64,000 nucleotides of DNA from assembly GCA_019454045.1 (NCBI GenBank), contig SKCR01001863.1:159156-223155 (forward strand). The letters are read 5' to 3'. The notes beneath the pieces are model-generated. The model was not told the origin of the DNA. It saw nothing but the letters and a program-made list of their open reading frames with translations, and did not search any database. Positions 1 through 11,054 of this stretch are shown here, one piece after another. The position numbers were made by a program, and so were the translations under genes. The DNA comes from Zanthoxylum bungeanum (taxonomy: Eukaryota > Streptophyta > Magnoliopsida > Sapindales > Rutaceae). Each line of letters starts with the position of its first letter. Position 1 is the stretch's first letter.

Positions 1-2091
1 GAACAATCTCTTCACCTTCTTTAATCTCCTCATCCGACTAAGAGATCCCAGCTTCATATCGCTCCTACTCCCTTATCCACTTTTTGAGAGTCCAATACTT
101 ATGCTCCCCAGCCAGATATTGCCTCATCAATTTGCTCATCTCAATAAGAATGGCCTCGTAGAAGAGCCATTCCAGTCTCTCTTCCAACTCACTATTCGCA
201 TTATTCAAAGAATGCACACTTTCATTTTAAGCCTTATTCTCAACGTCAGAAACCTCTTTTTATAGCTTTAATGTTGCCCGAGTCGACTTCAGCTCCTTCT
301 CCACTTCATCCACCCTCTTAGCCTTCTTCTCAAATGCCTCATTCAACTCGGCATTCTCCTTCCTAATTGTCATGTTGGACTTCTCCAACTCCCTTGTTTG
401 CCTCTGGCTCGATTCAACATACTCTTGCATGAAAAGGCCGCATTCCATAGTCTGGAAAAACATTTGTGTTATTTCCCATTCGACCAAAAGAAAACATAAA
501 AAAAAGGAAGTTCTTGAGAACCCTTACCTGGTAACTCAATGCCGCAACCTTTTTGCTTGTCTCCAGTAGGCCCAATTCAGTTAGCCTATGTTCATCTTCT
601 TCAAGAATGAGCCTTTTGATGAACTTTGAGTGGCTGGAGGGGTATGAAATTACAGTCGACCCATGAGGAATCTTCACTATAAAATTCTCCAGATTCTCCT
701 CCACTTCAACCACGACTTTCCCCTTCATTGACGCTACAGCCATATCAGTCGACTGTCTTGGTACATAGGGAGTCTCAATTAAAACCACTTCCTTCGGAAT
801 TGGGACCTCGACTTCTTGAGCTTCAGGCTCATTTCCTTTGGCCCTTTTGTTTTTTATTTTGTTCTTTATCTCCTCAAGTGATGGCACATTGAATTGACCC
901 GGCATGATTTCAACTGCGCACAAAATTTCTTCAGGTGTTACGACTTTAAAAATAGCAGCCTTCCAAAAGTCAGTCGACACGACCAAGTACCCAATATTAC
1001 GGCCATAATTTATCTACAATGAGCCAAAGGAGTACCTTCTGAATCAAAAACCTCACTCCACAACAGGGTCAATCTTAGTCTTCTTTCTTCCAAAACGGCT
1101 CTCCAATTCCTATCAAGGGCAAGCAAAGTAAGGATGAATTTCGCATTTGAGACCACTCGACTGGTTGTATCAAAAGTTTTGTTACGCTGAAGACCTACAT
1201 ATGGAAAGATAAAAACCTCAGTCATACAAACAAAATATGTAAATATAGAAAAGTAAAGTAAAAAATTCACTCGACGAATTCCAATATTCAGGAATACGCC
1301 CAACTTCAGTCGACCCAAAAACATTTTCCCCTCGTACAAAAAGGTAAAATTTCTGCCAATCTCTTATATCATTCGTTGTAAGCCCTAACACCAAATGTTC
1401 ATTCTTCTGACGAAGATACAAATGGTATCTCCTATTCTCTCTCAAATGTTCATTCATATAGTAGGTATGAAGCAAGTCTCTCACCCCAAACTCAATCCCT
1501 AACTCAAACGCCATGCACTCAATCGATAATAGAATCCTCAAAGTATTTGGCATTCACTGGGACAGGGCCAACTCGTAATGGTTCAACACTTCCCATACTA
1601 ATTGGGTATAGGGAACCTAAATCTATCAACGAATGGCCGCTCATAAAACCCAAACCACCCAGGTATTTTATAATTTATCCTCTCAGTCGACGTTGTTAAT
1701 CTAACCTCTATTGACTGAGGAAACCTATATTTTAACTTCATCTCCCTCATTGATTTTTCGATCACTCGACTGGCTGGGTTCCTAGTCAAGATATGTGTTG
1801 GCTCATTGTACTTGGGATCCCACTCGACTCTCTAGTGGTTGGAATTGTCCTGAGTGGCGTGACGTTGGTTGGTATTCCTAAAGGTGGCTCGACTATTGTT
1901 AGAATCCCAGCCTCTCCAAAGTCTTCACACGACCAACTCAATGCCTCGTCCTCAGTCGACTCGCTATTAATCCTCAGAGGGGATTCAATATACCTTTCTA
2001 CTAGAATATCATTGTTATCCATCGAATCCTCACTCGACATTGAATCAAACAACTGCACAATGTTCAAGCCTACAAACAATAAATCTTCCAA
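1..2091 (-). pseudogene. Antisense aORF of Tat-A (Transposase_28-like, coiled coil), spliced and decayed
   Basis: Reading leftward from 2091 there is an acidic N-terminal segment, then a block (1598-1789 and 1218-1553) containing GWFGFYERPFVDRFRFPIPN followed by PNTLRILLSIECMAFELGIE. This matches in layout the GLRLPIQPYF...NSWRIL block of the Tat-D aORF and fits Pfam Transposase_28. After 986 comes a charged region, then a coiled coil (about 260-440). An intron is readable at 452-527: donor CAG|GTAAGG, acceptor TTTTTCCAG|ACT, joining ...AALSYQ to TMECGLF... in frame. Stops occur after ATLKL (near 260) and again further left, yet the same frame stays readable to base 1, so the copy is decayed. 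The protein's function is unknown; it runs opposite to the element's gag-pol strand. Confidence 0.6.
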
Positions 2092-2500
2092 GTTTCTACC
2101 GCCTTAAAGATCAAATTACTCTAATCCTCGAACACAATTCCAATAATCTTACTACAACCCTAAGAATCAAATACCTAATTTAACAAGAACATATTGAATC
2201 TACGTTAAGAATATTGAAGAACACGAGGAATGAATGAAGAATACCTTAAAGTGAGCTCCTTCACACTTGCGAAACGAGAGAAGTTTTTGATGAATGAAGC
2301 AAATGAGCCTCCAAAGCCCTCTTATACCCTCTTTTACTTTTGGTGCCTCATTTTTCCTCCAAAAAGAAGTCTCGAAATTCTCACTAGGGCTACAGTGGTA
2401 ATAAGATAAAAGCCCAAGTATTTCAAGGCTCATCTCATGAAATCTACTTAATTCCCAACGAGTAAGAATGGACAAACTAAGTCGTCGACTGGGGACATTC

Positions 2501-5021
2501 TGAAAGGAAGTTGCTATGATTACTCAGATAGCCTACCAAGAAGATCAAGACCATCATATTCCCCATACAAAAAATGGAGAAACTTGTTCTTCTTGGTTTA
2601 CATGGAACTTTCTTTATTGGTCTCTAATTATCCCAGACGACAACGAAACATCTTCTCCAGCGACAAAAAAAAGTATAAGTTCTTGCAAGAAGATCTCCTA
2701 TTGACCCAGAATACATAACATGGTTACTCCGGAGAGCCATCAATTTCCCGGACTACATTGACCCCGGACGACATTGACCCTAGACGACATGTATAAATGA
2801 CATTCCCTTGCTACTAACAATGTTCGTGATCTTATACAGGAAACGTCATATGCCAAACATGTTCCATTCGACATAACAATATGAACCCACAGTAACGTTA
2901 GCCAAAATGTTTAGACGACCCAGTATCCACAAGATAACGTTGGCTAACTTCCGGATTCTATCAAAAAATTCAGACAACCAGATCACCAAATGACAGGTAA
3001 AAGTATTTTCTCCTTATTTTTAACCATGATTCGTGGTTTCAAGCTCGCATGCAATATCATACGACACAAATGAAGACCCGGACCTTCATTTGGTCCAGAT
3101 GACATTGAAGACTCCACTGGTCCTCCTCAGGACTAGTCGGCTGGAGATTATTCTAGCCTTTATCTGGTCTAATCGACGAGAACATTCTCAATGGCTCATT
3201 TCGAGTCCAATTCAAAACCGGAACCTGGTCCATACGACATATAAAACTCCACTAGACCCTCAGTAGGTCTGGTTGACTGGATATTATCCTAGCATTCATC
3301 TGGTCCAGTCGATTGGAACATTCCCCACGGCTCATGTCGAGTCAAGTTCAGGACTTGGACCTTCATCTGGTCTAGACGACATTGAAGACTCCCCTAGTCC
3401 TCCTCAGAACCAGTCAGTTGGAGATTATCTTGGCCTATATATGGTCTAGTCAACGGGAACATTCCTTATGGCTCATATCGAGTCAAGTTAAAGACCTGGA
3501 CCTTCACCTTATCCAGACGACATTGAAGACTCCCCCGGTCTTCCTCAGGACCAATCGACTGGAGATTATCATGGCCCTCATCTGGTCTATTCAATGGGAA
3601 CATCCCTCATGGCTTATATCGAGTCAAGTTCAAGACCTAGACCTTCTTATGGTCCATACGACATTGAAGACTCTTCTAGTCCTCCTTAGGACCGATTGAC
3701 TGGAGATTATCTTGGCCTTCATCTGGTCTAGTCGACGGGAATATTTCTTGTGGCTTATATCGAGTCCAGTTCAAGACCTGGACACTTATCTGGTCAGGAC
3801 GACATAAAAGACTCCCTCGGACCCTCAGCATGTCTGGTCGACTGGAGATTATCCTGGCCGTCGACGGGAATATTTCCCATAGCTCATGTCGAGTCGAGAT
3901 CAAGATCTGGACCTTCATCTGGTCCAGACGACATTGAAGACTCCCCTGGACCTTCGCAGGTCTAGTCGATTGGAGATTATCTTGGCTTTCATCTAGTCCA
4001 ATCGATAGGGTCATTCCTTATAAAATCCTGACAGTCTCTCAGATCAACATCCAGATCTAGTCGATTGAGGTTCATTTTTGATATTTACTTATTTCTATCA
4101 ACATGATATTACATTTGACAGGTCCAAACGAAATTAACGTCCAAGATTGGTAGACTGATGATCATCCCAGATATTTATTTAGCTCCATTAACATGGATTG
4201 ATCGTTGACAGGTCCAAGCGAAATCAAATTCCAAGATTGGTCGACGGAGGATTATACTTGATATTTATTTAGTTCCTTCAACATGATATGACTTTTGACA
4301 GGTACATACGACATCAACGTCCATGTAATCTTACGTGATTTACTCCAGACGGCATACTTTTCAAGTCAAATATTCATTGACTTAAAAAGTATATGACAAA
4401 CTATACATGTCAAATTTGTTCCAATGGCAAAATCATATTTTCATCCAAGTAAAGCCCAAATTCCTAACAGTATCTTACCTAAAAAAATTTAAACCATTAT
4501 TATCCAAATCCTAAATTAACAGACAGTGCAAAAGACACTCAATTAATTTCCCAACTACCATATCATCTCTTTTCCCAAAAAATATACTAACCCCCATATA
4601 CAAATATTCTTAATCACCGAAAGCTAAGACCTCAAAACATATTGTAGGTTTTACCTTATTAATATAGCTATTGTGCCAACTAAAAAGGTAATATCTATCA
4701 ACCTATAGATAGAAGCAGAATTCAGAAATACGATATATCAAAGTCTCAACTCTCATACTTGAGCTCTCAAAAGAGGTCACCCTCTAAACACCGGCTCACC
4801 GCCCTCACGGTAGTCAACAGAGGTCAATGTAACCTCAGACCTTACTCTCACCTTATATACCGCTCGTCTTCACTATTGACATGAGCGTCGGAGTGCCTAC
4901 GGCACCCACCACACCGGTGGGTAGAAACTCTCTGCTCACTCTACCTTTATTTTAGAGGATCACTAGTGCCCAATCATACAAATTCTCGATTGTGGACCTC
5001 AGGCGAAATCCAGCATCTACA
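2501..5021 (+). repeat. Probable 3' LTR of Tat-A (about 2.5 kb)
   Basis: It starts TGAAAGG directly after a PPT-like purine stretch and ends near ...CATCTACA. It contains a ~140-bp tandem array (about 3040-4025) and, near its right end, a candidate TATA stretch (ccttatatacc at about 4852). A following segment reads tgagcgtcggagtgcc, a phrase that recurs near the ends of plant gypsy LTRs. 2.5 kb is long for an LTR. The second LTR is not in the window, so both boundaries are inference. Confidence 0.45.
3040..4025 (+). repeat. Tandem array, ~140-bp units, about seven copies
   Basis: Successive units share the phrases GACGACATTGAAGACTC and CGACTGGAGATTAT. The first phrase recurs near 3097, 3235, 3375, 3515, 3658, 3799 and 3926, which gives a period of roughly 140 bp. 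Copies differ by many C/T and G/A changes, so the array is old. Short ORFs across it are by-products of the repeat and show no gene-like feature. Confidence 0.8.
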
Positions 5022-5353
5022 TAAACCTTTTGAATTATCGGTCCGATTTTAAAAATACCGGAAAAATCTTGAGATACTATTTATTTCATAGGTAAAATAG
5101 GGTGATTTTTTTCCTTTTCTTTTCAAGATTTCATTATGTTTTCAGATTCTCATAATTTTTTCTTGGGTCAAGTCCTAAACTCCATCTTTAACTTAAGACC
5201 ATGAAATGGTTGGTTAATGATGTGTGATAAACCGACACTACAATGCGGCAACATTTGGACCCAATATTTAAATCGGTTCGGTTTGTGGGATTAGGCCTAA
5301 GCTCACTTCAAATTATTTGAATAAATCTTGATATTACATATGAATCTTGAAAT
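5022..5353. other. AT-rich spacer, no gene seen
   Basis: This stretch lies between the inferred end of Tat-A and the Tat-B LTR. I see no open frame with recognisable motifs. It appears continuous with the sequence resuming at 5749, into which the Tat-B LTR was inserted. Confidence 0.4.
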
Positions 5354-5358
5354 AATAT

Positions 5359-5743
5359 TGTTGATAGGGAAAAATAGCACATAAGAAAGAAGAAAATAGA
5401 GGAGAGTATTTTCTTTGTAATTAATAAGTAAGAGAGAGGAAAAAGAATAAGAAAACCCTTTGTAAAGCATGAACAAAGTGCTCGGCTTAGCCCTCGCCGA
5501 CCACATTCCGGTCGACCGAGCACCCATTTTTCTAATAAAATACCGCATGTTTTGTGCCCGTGGACGTAGGCTGGATCACATCCGCCGAACCACGTTAGCT
5601 ACCTGTGTAGATCTGCATGCTTTTCCATTTTTCATCAAGTTTGTCTTTGGTTTTCCCCATAACCAAACAAATTCACTGTTGGTGGAGGATCGTCGCGGGG
5701 TGAAATTCCCAGATAACCCTGGGACGAAAATCAGCCGCCAACA
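5359..5743 (+). repeat. Tat-B LTR, internally deleted, probably a solo LTR (TSD AATAT)
   Basis: The sequence begins TGTTGATAGGG and ends GCCGCCAACA. It is nearly identical to the LTR at 9687-10487 but lacks about 415 bp after the first ~30 bp; the gap falls between short AAGAA-type repeats. AATAT stands on both sides (5354-5358 and 5744-5748), as expected of a solo LTR. The sequence after it has none of the PBS (GTTGGCG...) seen in Tat-C and Tat-D. It keeps the AATAAA signal and the conserved LTR box (5551-5605). Confidence 0.75.
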
Positions 5744-8150
5744 AATATCAGTGCTCTAAGCGCCAATTCCCGGTTGTAATTCTGTTGAATACTTCTGTAA
5801 AACATTATTATTATGAATAATATATGCAGTTTCTATAATATAATCTATCTTTCTATATGGTAAAGACGTAATGACCCGTGAATGATTAGTCATGATACAG
5901 TTGCAAAAGCGTCGCAACGGACATTGAGAAGTATCATGACGTTGTCATTCTCAGACAGTTCCTGGTCAAGGTTTACACTACTTGGTCAGTACAGTAAACC
6001 CGTTGAGACCGGTACATGTCGTATACTGGAATATATATGATTCCAATGGTTTCTCAATGAACCATTAGTCTTGGAGACTAGTATAGACGTGTAGGTGTTT
6101 ATAGCGGATAAACACTGAACGACTCACCGAAGATTCTTAATGGATGGTACACCAGCGTCAATAAGAATCTTCTTGGGTTGAGTAGCACTTGTGATTCTTA
6201 GACTTGAGATGCCATTGTGGGCATATGAGACATCTTCTACACTTAGACGGCAGTCACGTCACCGATCTATTTAGATCAGACCTCCGCCTGTTCGTTGGGT
6301 GTAGACAAATCCTCAGAGTGTCCTATGTGTATCAAGATAGGATCCGTCAGTTCTGTGTATCAGAGCATAGGTAGTCCATATGATTAGCAATCAGATAAAA
6401 CCATGGGCCCGTGGTAAAGTTTAGAAGCTAGTTCTAAACATTCTTTTGAGATTGCTAATAGAATAGTCGACTGGATAATCCCGATAGAGATTTGACGTTT
6501 ACATCTAAATCTCTGGGATTTATCCGGATACCTGTGACGGAGGAATTATACATTTGCCATGACCTCGACCTGTATGGTTCAGCGAGATTATCTGTGATCG
6601 TCATAATCTACGGGTGGATAGATTATGGACACGAAATTAGATTTCGTGACGGATATACCTGAATCTAGAGAGTCTCAATAATGAAACATACTCGTAGAGC
6701 ACTAGAGCAACATTAATAAATAATATTGATTATTTATAAAGTCGTTTAAAGGTTAAACGCAAGATACGTGCTAAAAGGACTAGATAGTCATTTGCCTAAT
6801 TATTGTGTATTTACATTTAATACTTGATTAATTTAAATATACATTAATTAATAGTCAAAATGAGTTATTTGACTTATATCCTAAATGAATATATGTTTTT
6901 AATATTTAATGTAAATATTATACATATATTTAATATATTTGTATTTGATTAATTAATTAATTATTTAATTGTTAAATGATTAAATTAATTAAAATATAAA
7001 TATCTTACATTAGGATATATTAAGTAAATGATGTTAGTTGCTTTTGTTGACTTAAATAAATATCTAATAAAGTTGTATTAAGATATTTATGCAAGTTGAT
7101 AACATTAATTTGAAATGAAATGAAATTGAAATTACTTATCTTGTATTTGGCTTGGTAAATTCGGCCAAGGCTAAAAATAAAGCAAGTATATATTGTTTTC
7201 ATTTCATTTTCATTTAGTAACCTAATACACTTTAAACAAAAAGAAACTCCATTGAAGAGACTTAAAGGAAGCTTGAGAAAGAAAGAAAGATCAAAGAAAA
7301 GCTTGATTTTAGTAAGTTTTTTCCAACTTGCTATTTGTAAGGAAATTGTTTCTTAGGATCTAGGCTTTAATATATGATATCCTTAGGTTATTTCTTTCTT
7401 TGTTCCTTGTGGTTTTTTTTGATGGAATTTTTGAAGGAGGTGTAAAGCATGTGTGATGAAGGAAGTGTATGACTATTGTAGTAATAAGCTTTCTTTTAAG
7501 GTTTTGGAAACCATGTTGCTAATCTAGAGTTATTGACCCACTCTTAAATGACCTAGATTTGATCTTGAGTTGTTTCATTGTGTTGAGACTTGGATTGGAT
7601 GGAAGAATGATGATTGAAGTAATTGATTTAATGTATTTGGTCTAATTTGTCCAATTTGTGGAAATTGAAAAATTAGGGTTCATGACCAATTCCAAATTTG
7701 GGGCTTTTCATATATGTTGTGTATTTATGTGTGTATATGATGCATATAAAGTTTCATGACCATTGGATTACATCTTGATGTGTTTTGATGCATGAAATGA
7801 AAAAATGCACAACCCCCCCCCCCCTTGTGAGGCTCACGGCTTTGGAGTCAATTTTGGTGCTTTTGGTGTTTTGATGTTTTGAACATCATAAGTTCATCTT
7901 GGAAATGATTTAGAATCATTCAAAATTGATTAGATCAATTTCGGACTAAAATGGACAAAAATACAAAGTAAGGGTATTTCGGTAAATTCACTTAAATATG
8001 ATTTATTGAATTTATTTTCATAATTTGATTATTGGAATGTTAAATAAATATGTTTATTTAATTAATCCGAGAAAAAGTTTTGAAATCTGAAAATCGGATT
8101 TTCACCGCTTCCGCTGCGTTGCCGGATTCACCCCCTAAAAACCCCTACAG
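5744..8150. other. Unidentified non-coding repeat-like DNA
   Basis: About 2.4 kb without a credible ORF. The first 1 kb is moderate in GC and carries short imperfect repeats around attcttaatgg and agaatcttct. From 6790 to 7200 it is very AT-rich, rich in ttaat. A C10 run sits near 7814. It resembles the untranslated part of a retroelement but no LTR pair, PBS or domain is visible. Tat-related sequence starts at about 8150. Confidence 0.4.
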
Positions 8151-8649
8151 TATCGAACTTAAGGAGGAACATGCCATTAATGCTTCGAACACTATTTGAT
8201 CCTAGGATCGTTCGGATCTGTGAGAGACACAGCACGAGGAGGGGAAATGCCTTCGTAGCGTGTGTCTGCTCCAGCGTTGTGAGGAGGAGCCCTCAGGAAG
8301 TACTCGGGCTCCACAGAGTCTCGATGTATAGAGGAAGTGCCCTTACCATTTAGAACGCTCATTGATCCAAGTCCTGGTTCACCGGGACCCTGAATTGAAA
8401 GATTTAGAGTTATGTTTTGGAAACCTCGGATAGGACGCTATTCTGGGAGATCCATGTTGTCAACTTTACTTGTGAAATTTTTTTTTTTTGGGATAAGTGC
8501 CATGTCACCCCCGCTTTTTTGTTTTAATTTTATTCCCCCGGGGTTTTTTTTTTTGATTTTCGTTGGCCTAGCAAGGGGACGTCTGCGCTAGATCAGTATA
8601 GGGCTTCAAAGGTTGATTTATTTCCTTTCAGCATAAGTCCCGAATGGTT

Positions 8650-9262
8650 TTAGTCGACTCGGGTTTGGATATGTTCCACCGAGGCCTGTGATCGAAAGAA
8701 ATACTAGGGGCTGCATTCGTTCTGCCGAGGTAGAGGCTTATGTTGGTTAAAACTCATGTTTGGATATGTTCCACCGAGGCCTGTGATCGAAAGAAATACT
8801 CGGGGCTGGATTCGTTCCGCCGAGGTAGAGGCTTATGTTGGTTAAAACTCGGGTTTGGATATGTTCCACCGAGGCCTGTGATCGAAAGAAATACTGAGGG
8901 CTGGATTCGTTCCGCCGAGGTAGAGGCTTATGTTGGTTAAAACTCGGGTTTGGATATGTTCCACCGAGGCCTGTGATCGAAAGATATACTCGGGGCTGGA
9001 TTCGTTCCGCCGAGGTAGAGGCTTATGTTGGTTAAAACTCGGGTTTGGATATGTTCCACCGAGGCCTGTGATCGAAAGAAATACTCGGGGCTGGATTCGT
9101 TCCGCCGAGGTAGAGGCTTTTGTTGGTTAAAACTCGGGTTTGGATATGTTCCACCGAGGCCTGTGATCGAAAGAAATACTCGGGGCTGGATTCGTTCCGC
9201 CGAGGTAGAGGCTTATGTTGGTTAAAACTCGGGTTTTGATATGTTCCACCGAGGCTTGTGAT
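8650..9262 (+). repeat. Tandem array, 95-bp units, about 6.4 copies
   Basis: The phrase TTTGGATATGTTCCACCGAG recurs at 95-bp spacing (about 8663, 8758, 8853, 8948, 9043, 9138; slightly changed at 9233). Units are almost identical, so the array is recently homogenised. Each unit contains GGGCTGGATTCGTTCCGCC, which is also the core of differently sized arrays in Tat-C and Tat-D. Repeated 66-aa ORFs here are produced by the repeat. Confidence 0.95.
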
Positions 9263-9282
9263 CATGTCGTTAAAGCTCGAGG

Positions 9283-9462
9283 ATGGCTAGTTTCTCAGCA
9301 AGTGGTTTGCCAGTTTCTCAGCAAGTGTTTGACAGTTTCTCAGCAAGTGGTTTGCCAGCTTCTCAGCAAGTGTTTGACAGCTTCTCAGCAAGTGTTTGAC
9401 AGCTTCTCAGCAAGTGTTTGACAGCTTCTCAGCAAGTGTTTGCCAACTTCTTAACAAAGTGT
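9283..9462 (+). repeat. Short tandem array, 22-23-bp units, about eight copies
   Basis: Units read approximately CAGCTTCTCAGCAAGTGTTT, with tggtttgcc and tgtttgac variants. The array directly follows the 95-bp array and precedes the PPT of Tat-B2. Confidence 0.9.
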
Positions 9463-9686
9463 TTCATCCGCTCAGAGTTGGGTTGTGTCCTACTAAATCA
9501 GTCTCGGCGATTAGATAAAAGGAAAGAGCAGATAGAAAAGAAAGTAAAATGACATAAGTCTGATACGAATGTAATGGAAGTAATGGAAATTTTCGGGGGT
9601 ATCGCCCAGGAGAAGACATCTCAAAATTGTTATAGTTCTCGGTACCAACTCGCAAAACTCGTTTATACCAAGAACTCGAGGCTGGA

Positions 9687-10487
9687 TGTTGATAGGGAAA
9701 AATAGCACATAAGAAACAAAAAACACAAGAAACGGAATTTCCTGTTTATAAGGTGTCAGTACGAAATCATCAGATCGGCATGAATAAAGTTCGGCTCGGT
9801 ATAATGGGAGACAGATTTACAGGCCGATCAAGTAGGCATAATAGATAAATTGGCCGAGCTATTCTTCACCGACAGAAGGCTACAGAGAAAGTAAATATCA
9901 TGACACCTCAAGATACGTGTCGAAACCCGAAGAAACTCGTCAGACCATTATTTATGACAAGAGCATGCGGGAAGTAGTGAAAGTCAAAGAGAAGTGATGG
10001 ATGTCAGACGGTCAGAGCGCTTTCGGTGATGGCAGACATTGGAAAAAGGGTTTACTCAATGCATGGAGTTCACATGGAAGAAATCTAAAAAAGGTAGGAA
10101 ACAATGACCGACTCTGGATTAGTATAAAAAAGAAGAAAATAGAGGAGAGTATTTTCTTTGTAATTAATAAGTAAGAGAGAGGAAAAAGAAGAAGAAAACC
10201 CTTTTGTAAAGCATGAACAAAGTGCTCGGCTTAGCCCTCGCCGACCACATTTCGGTCGACCGAGCACCCATTTTTCTAATAAAATACCGCATGTTTTGTG
10301 TCCGTGGACGTAGGCTGGATCACATCCGCCGAACCACGTTAGCTACATGTGTAGATCTGCATGCTTTTCCATTTTTCATCAAGTTTGTCTTTGGTTTTCC
10401 TCATAACCAAACAAATTCACTGTTGGTGGAGGATCATCGCGGGGTGAAATTCCCAGATAACCCTGGAACGAAAATCAGCCGCCAACA
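9687..10487 (+). repeat. 3' LTR of Tat-B2
   Basis: 801 bp, starting TGTTGATAGGG directly after a purine-rich tract and ending GCCGCCAACA. It contains AATAAA (about 10280) followed by the conserved LTR box at 10295-10341. It is the intact counterpart of the deleted LTR at 5359-5743. Confidence 0.85.
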
Positions 10488-10492
10488 AATAT

Positions 10493-11021
10493 GGTGATGT
10501 TTTTGAATTGGAATCATCTTTTGATTGAGTTGTCATGAACTTTTAAAGATTTTGTCTCTCGTGTTAATTAGTGATTATGAATGATATAAATCGTTACTCT
10601 CTCATAACAAGTTTTGAATTTTCATATGGTATGCCGACCTTTTTTACAACTATATTTAATGTCTAAATATTTATTGGTACATTTCTCGAATTATTGGTTA
10701 CATATTCTAAACTTAGGCTTTATTAACCGACAACTTTAAAAATGTGATAAAAAAAAATTTAGAAGAGCTACCAAGTTAAAAGGTATAATTAAAAAAATAA
10801 AAAAAGAAGAAGAAATTGCAAATATTGTCATATATAATCATAATGGTTGTAAAGTAGTTTTTATTTTTATTTTTCATAATAAGATCATTATCTAATACAT
10901 GTAGTGGCTAAAATATGTCTTGCTGTGTCATGTACATTTTTATATAATTTACATGATATATGCATGGTTTTTAAATAGCAGTGACTGGCTTATTTTTAAA
11001 AATTATTGCAATCTTTCATCT

Positions 11022-11054
<33 letters not shown>

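Larger units (their letters stand above)
1..5021 (+). mobile_element. Tat-A: 3' part of a Ty3/gypsy Tat-lineage retrotransposon
   Basis: The left end lies outside the window. What is visible is an antisense additional ORF (1-2091), a spacer, a purine-rich tract ending at 2500 (ctggggacattc) and then a TG-starting sequence read here as the 3' LTR. The order aORF 5' end, PPT, LTR is the same as in Tat-C and Tat-D further along, and the PPT resembles theirs (ctaggggacaga). No pol is visible; it would lie left of base 1. Assignment to Tat rests on the antisense aORF, a feature known for that lineage, and on this conserved layout. The right boundary at 5021 (tctaca) is inferred from a CA end and is not confirmed by a target-site duplication, because the partner site is outside the window. 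Confidence 0.6.
8150..10487 (+). mobile_element. Tat-B2: 3' part of a Tat element, truncated at the left
   Basis: 8155-8470 matches, in reverse complement, the Tat-D segment at about 34340-34650 that lies between pol and the tandem arrays. It is followed by a 95-bp array, a 22-bp array, a PPT-like tract (agaactcgaggctgga) and a full LTR. gag, pol, PBS and aORF are absent. The left boundary is where similarity to Tat-D stops. The right LTR is followed by AATAT (10488-10492), the same 5 bp that flanks the Tat-B LTR on both sides. Confidence 0.65.

Noticed and set aside
5744..8150. Internal region of the Tat-B element
   Set aside because: It lacks a PBS after the LTR and has no gag-pol motif. 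AATAT directly after the LTR suggests flanking DNA instead.
8740..9225. Series of ~66-aa ORFs with near-identical sequence
   Set aside because: They repeat every 95 bp with the tandem array and read in a frame set by the unit length. There is no start context, domain or homology.
8650..9262. CRISPR-like array
   Set aside because: The units are contiguous 95-bp repeats without unique spacers, in a plant nuclear context and inside a retrotransposon.
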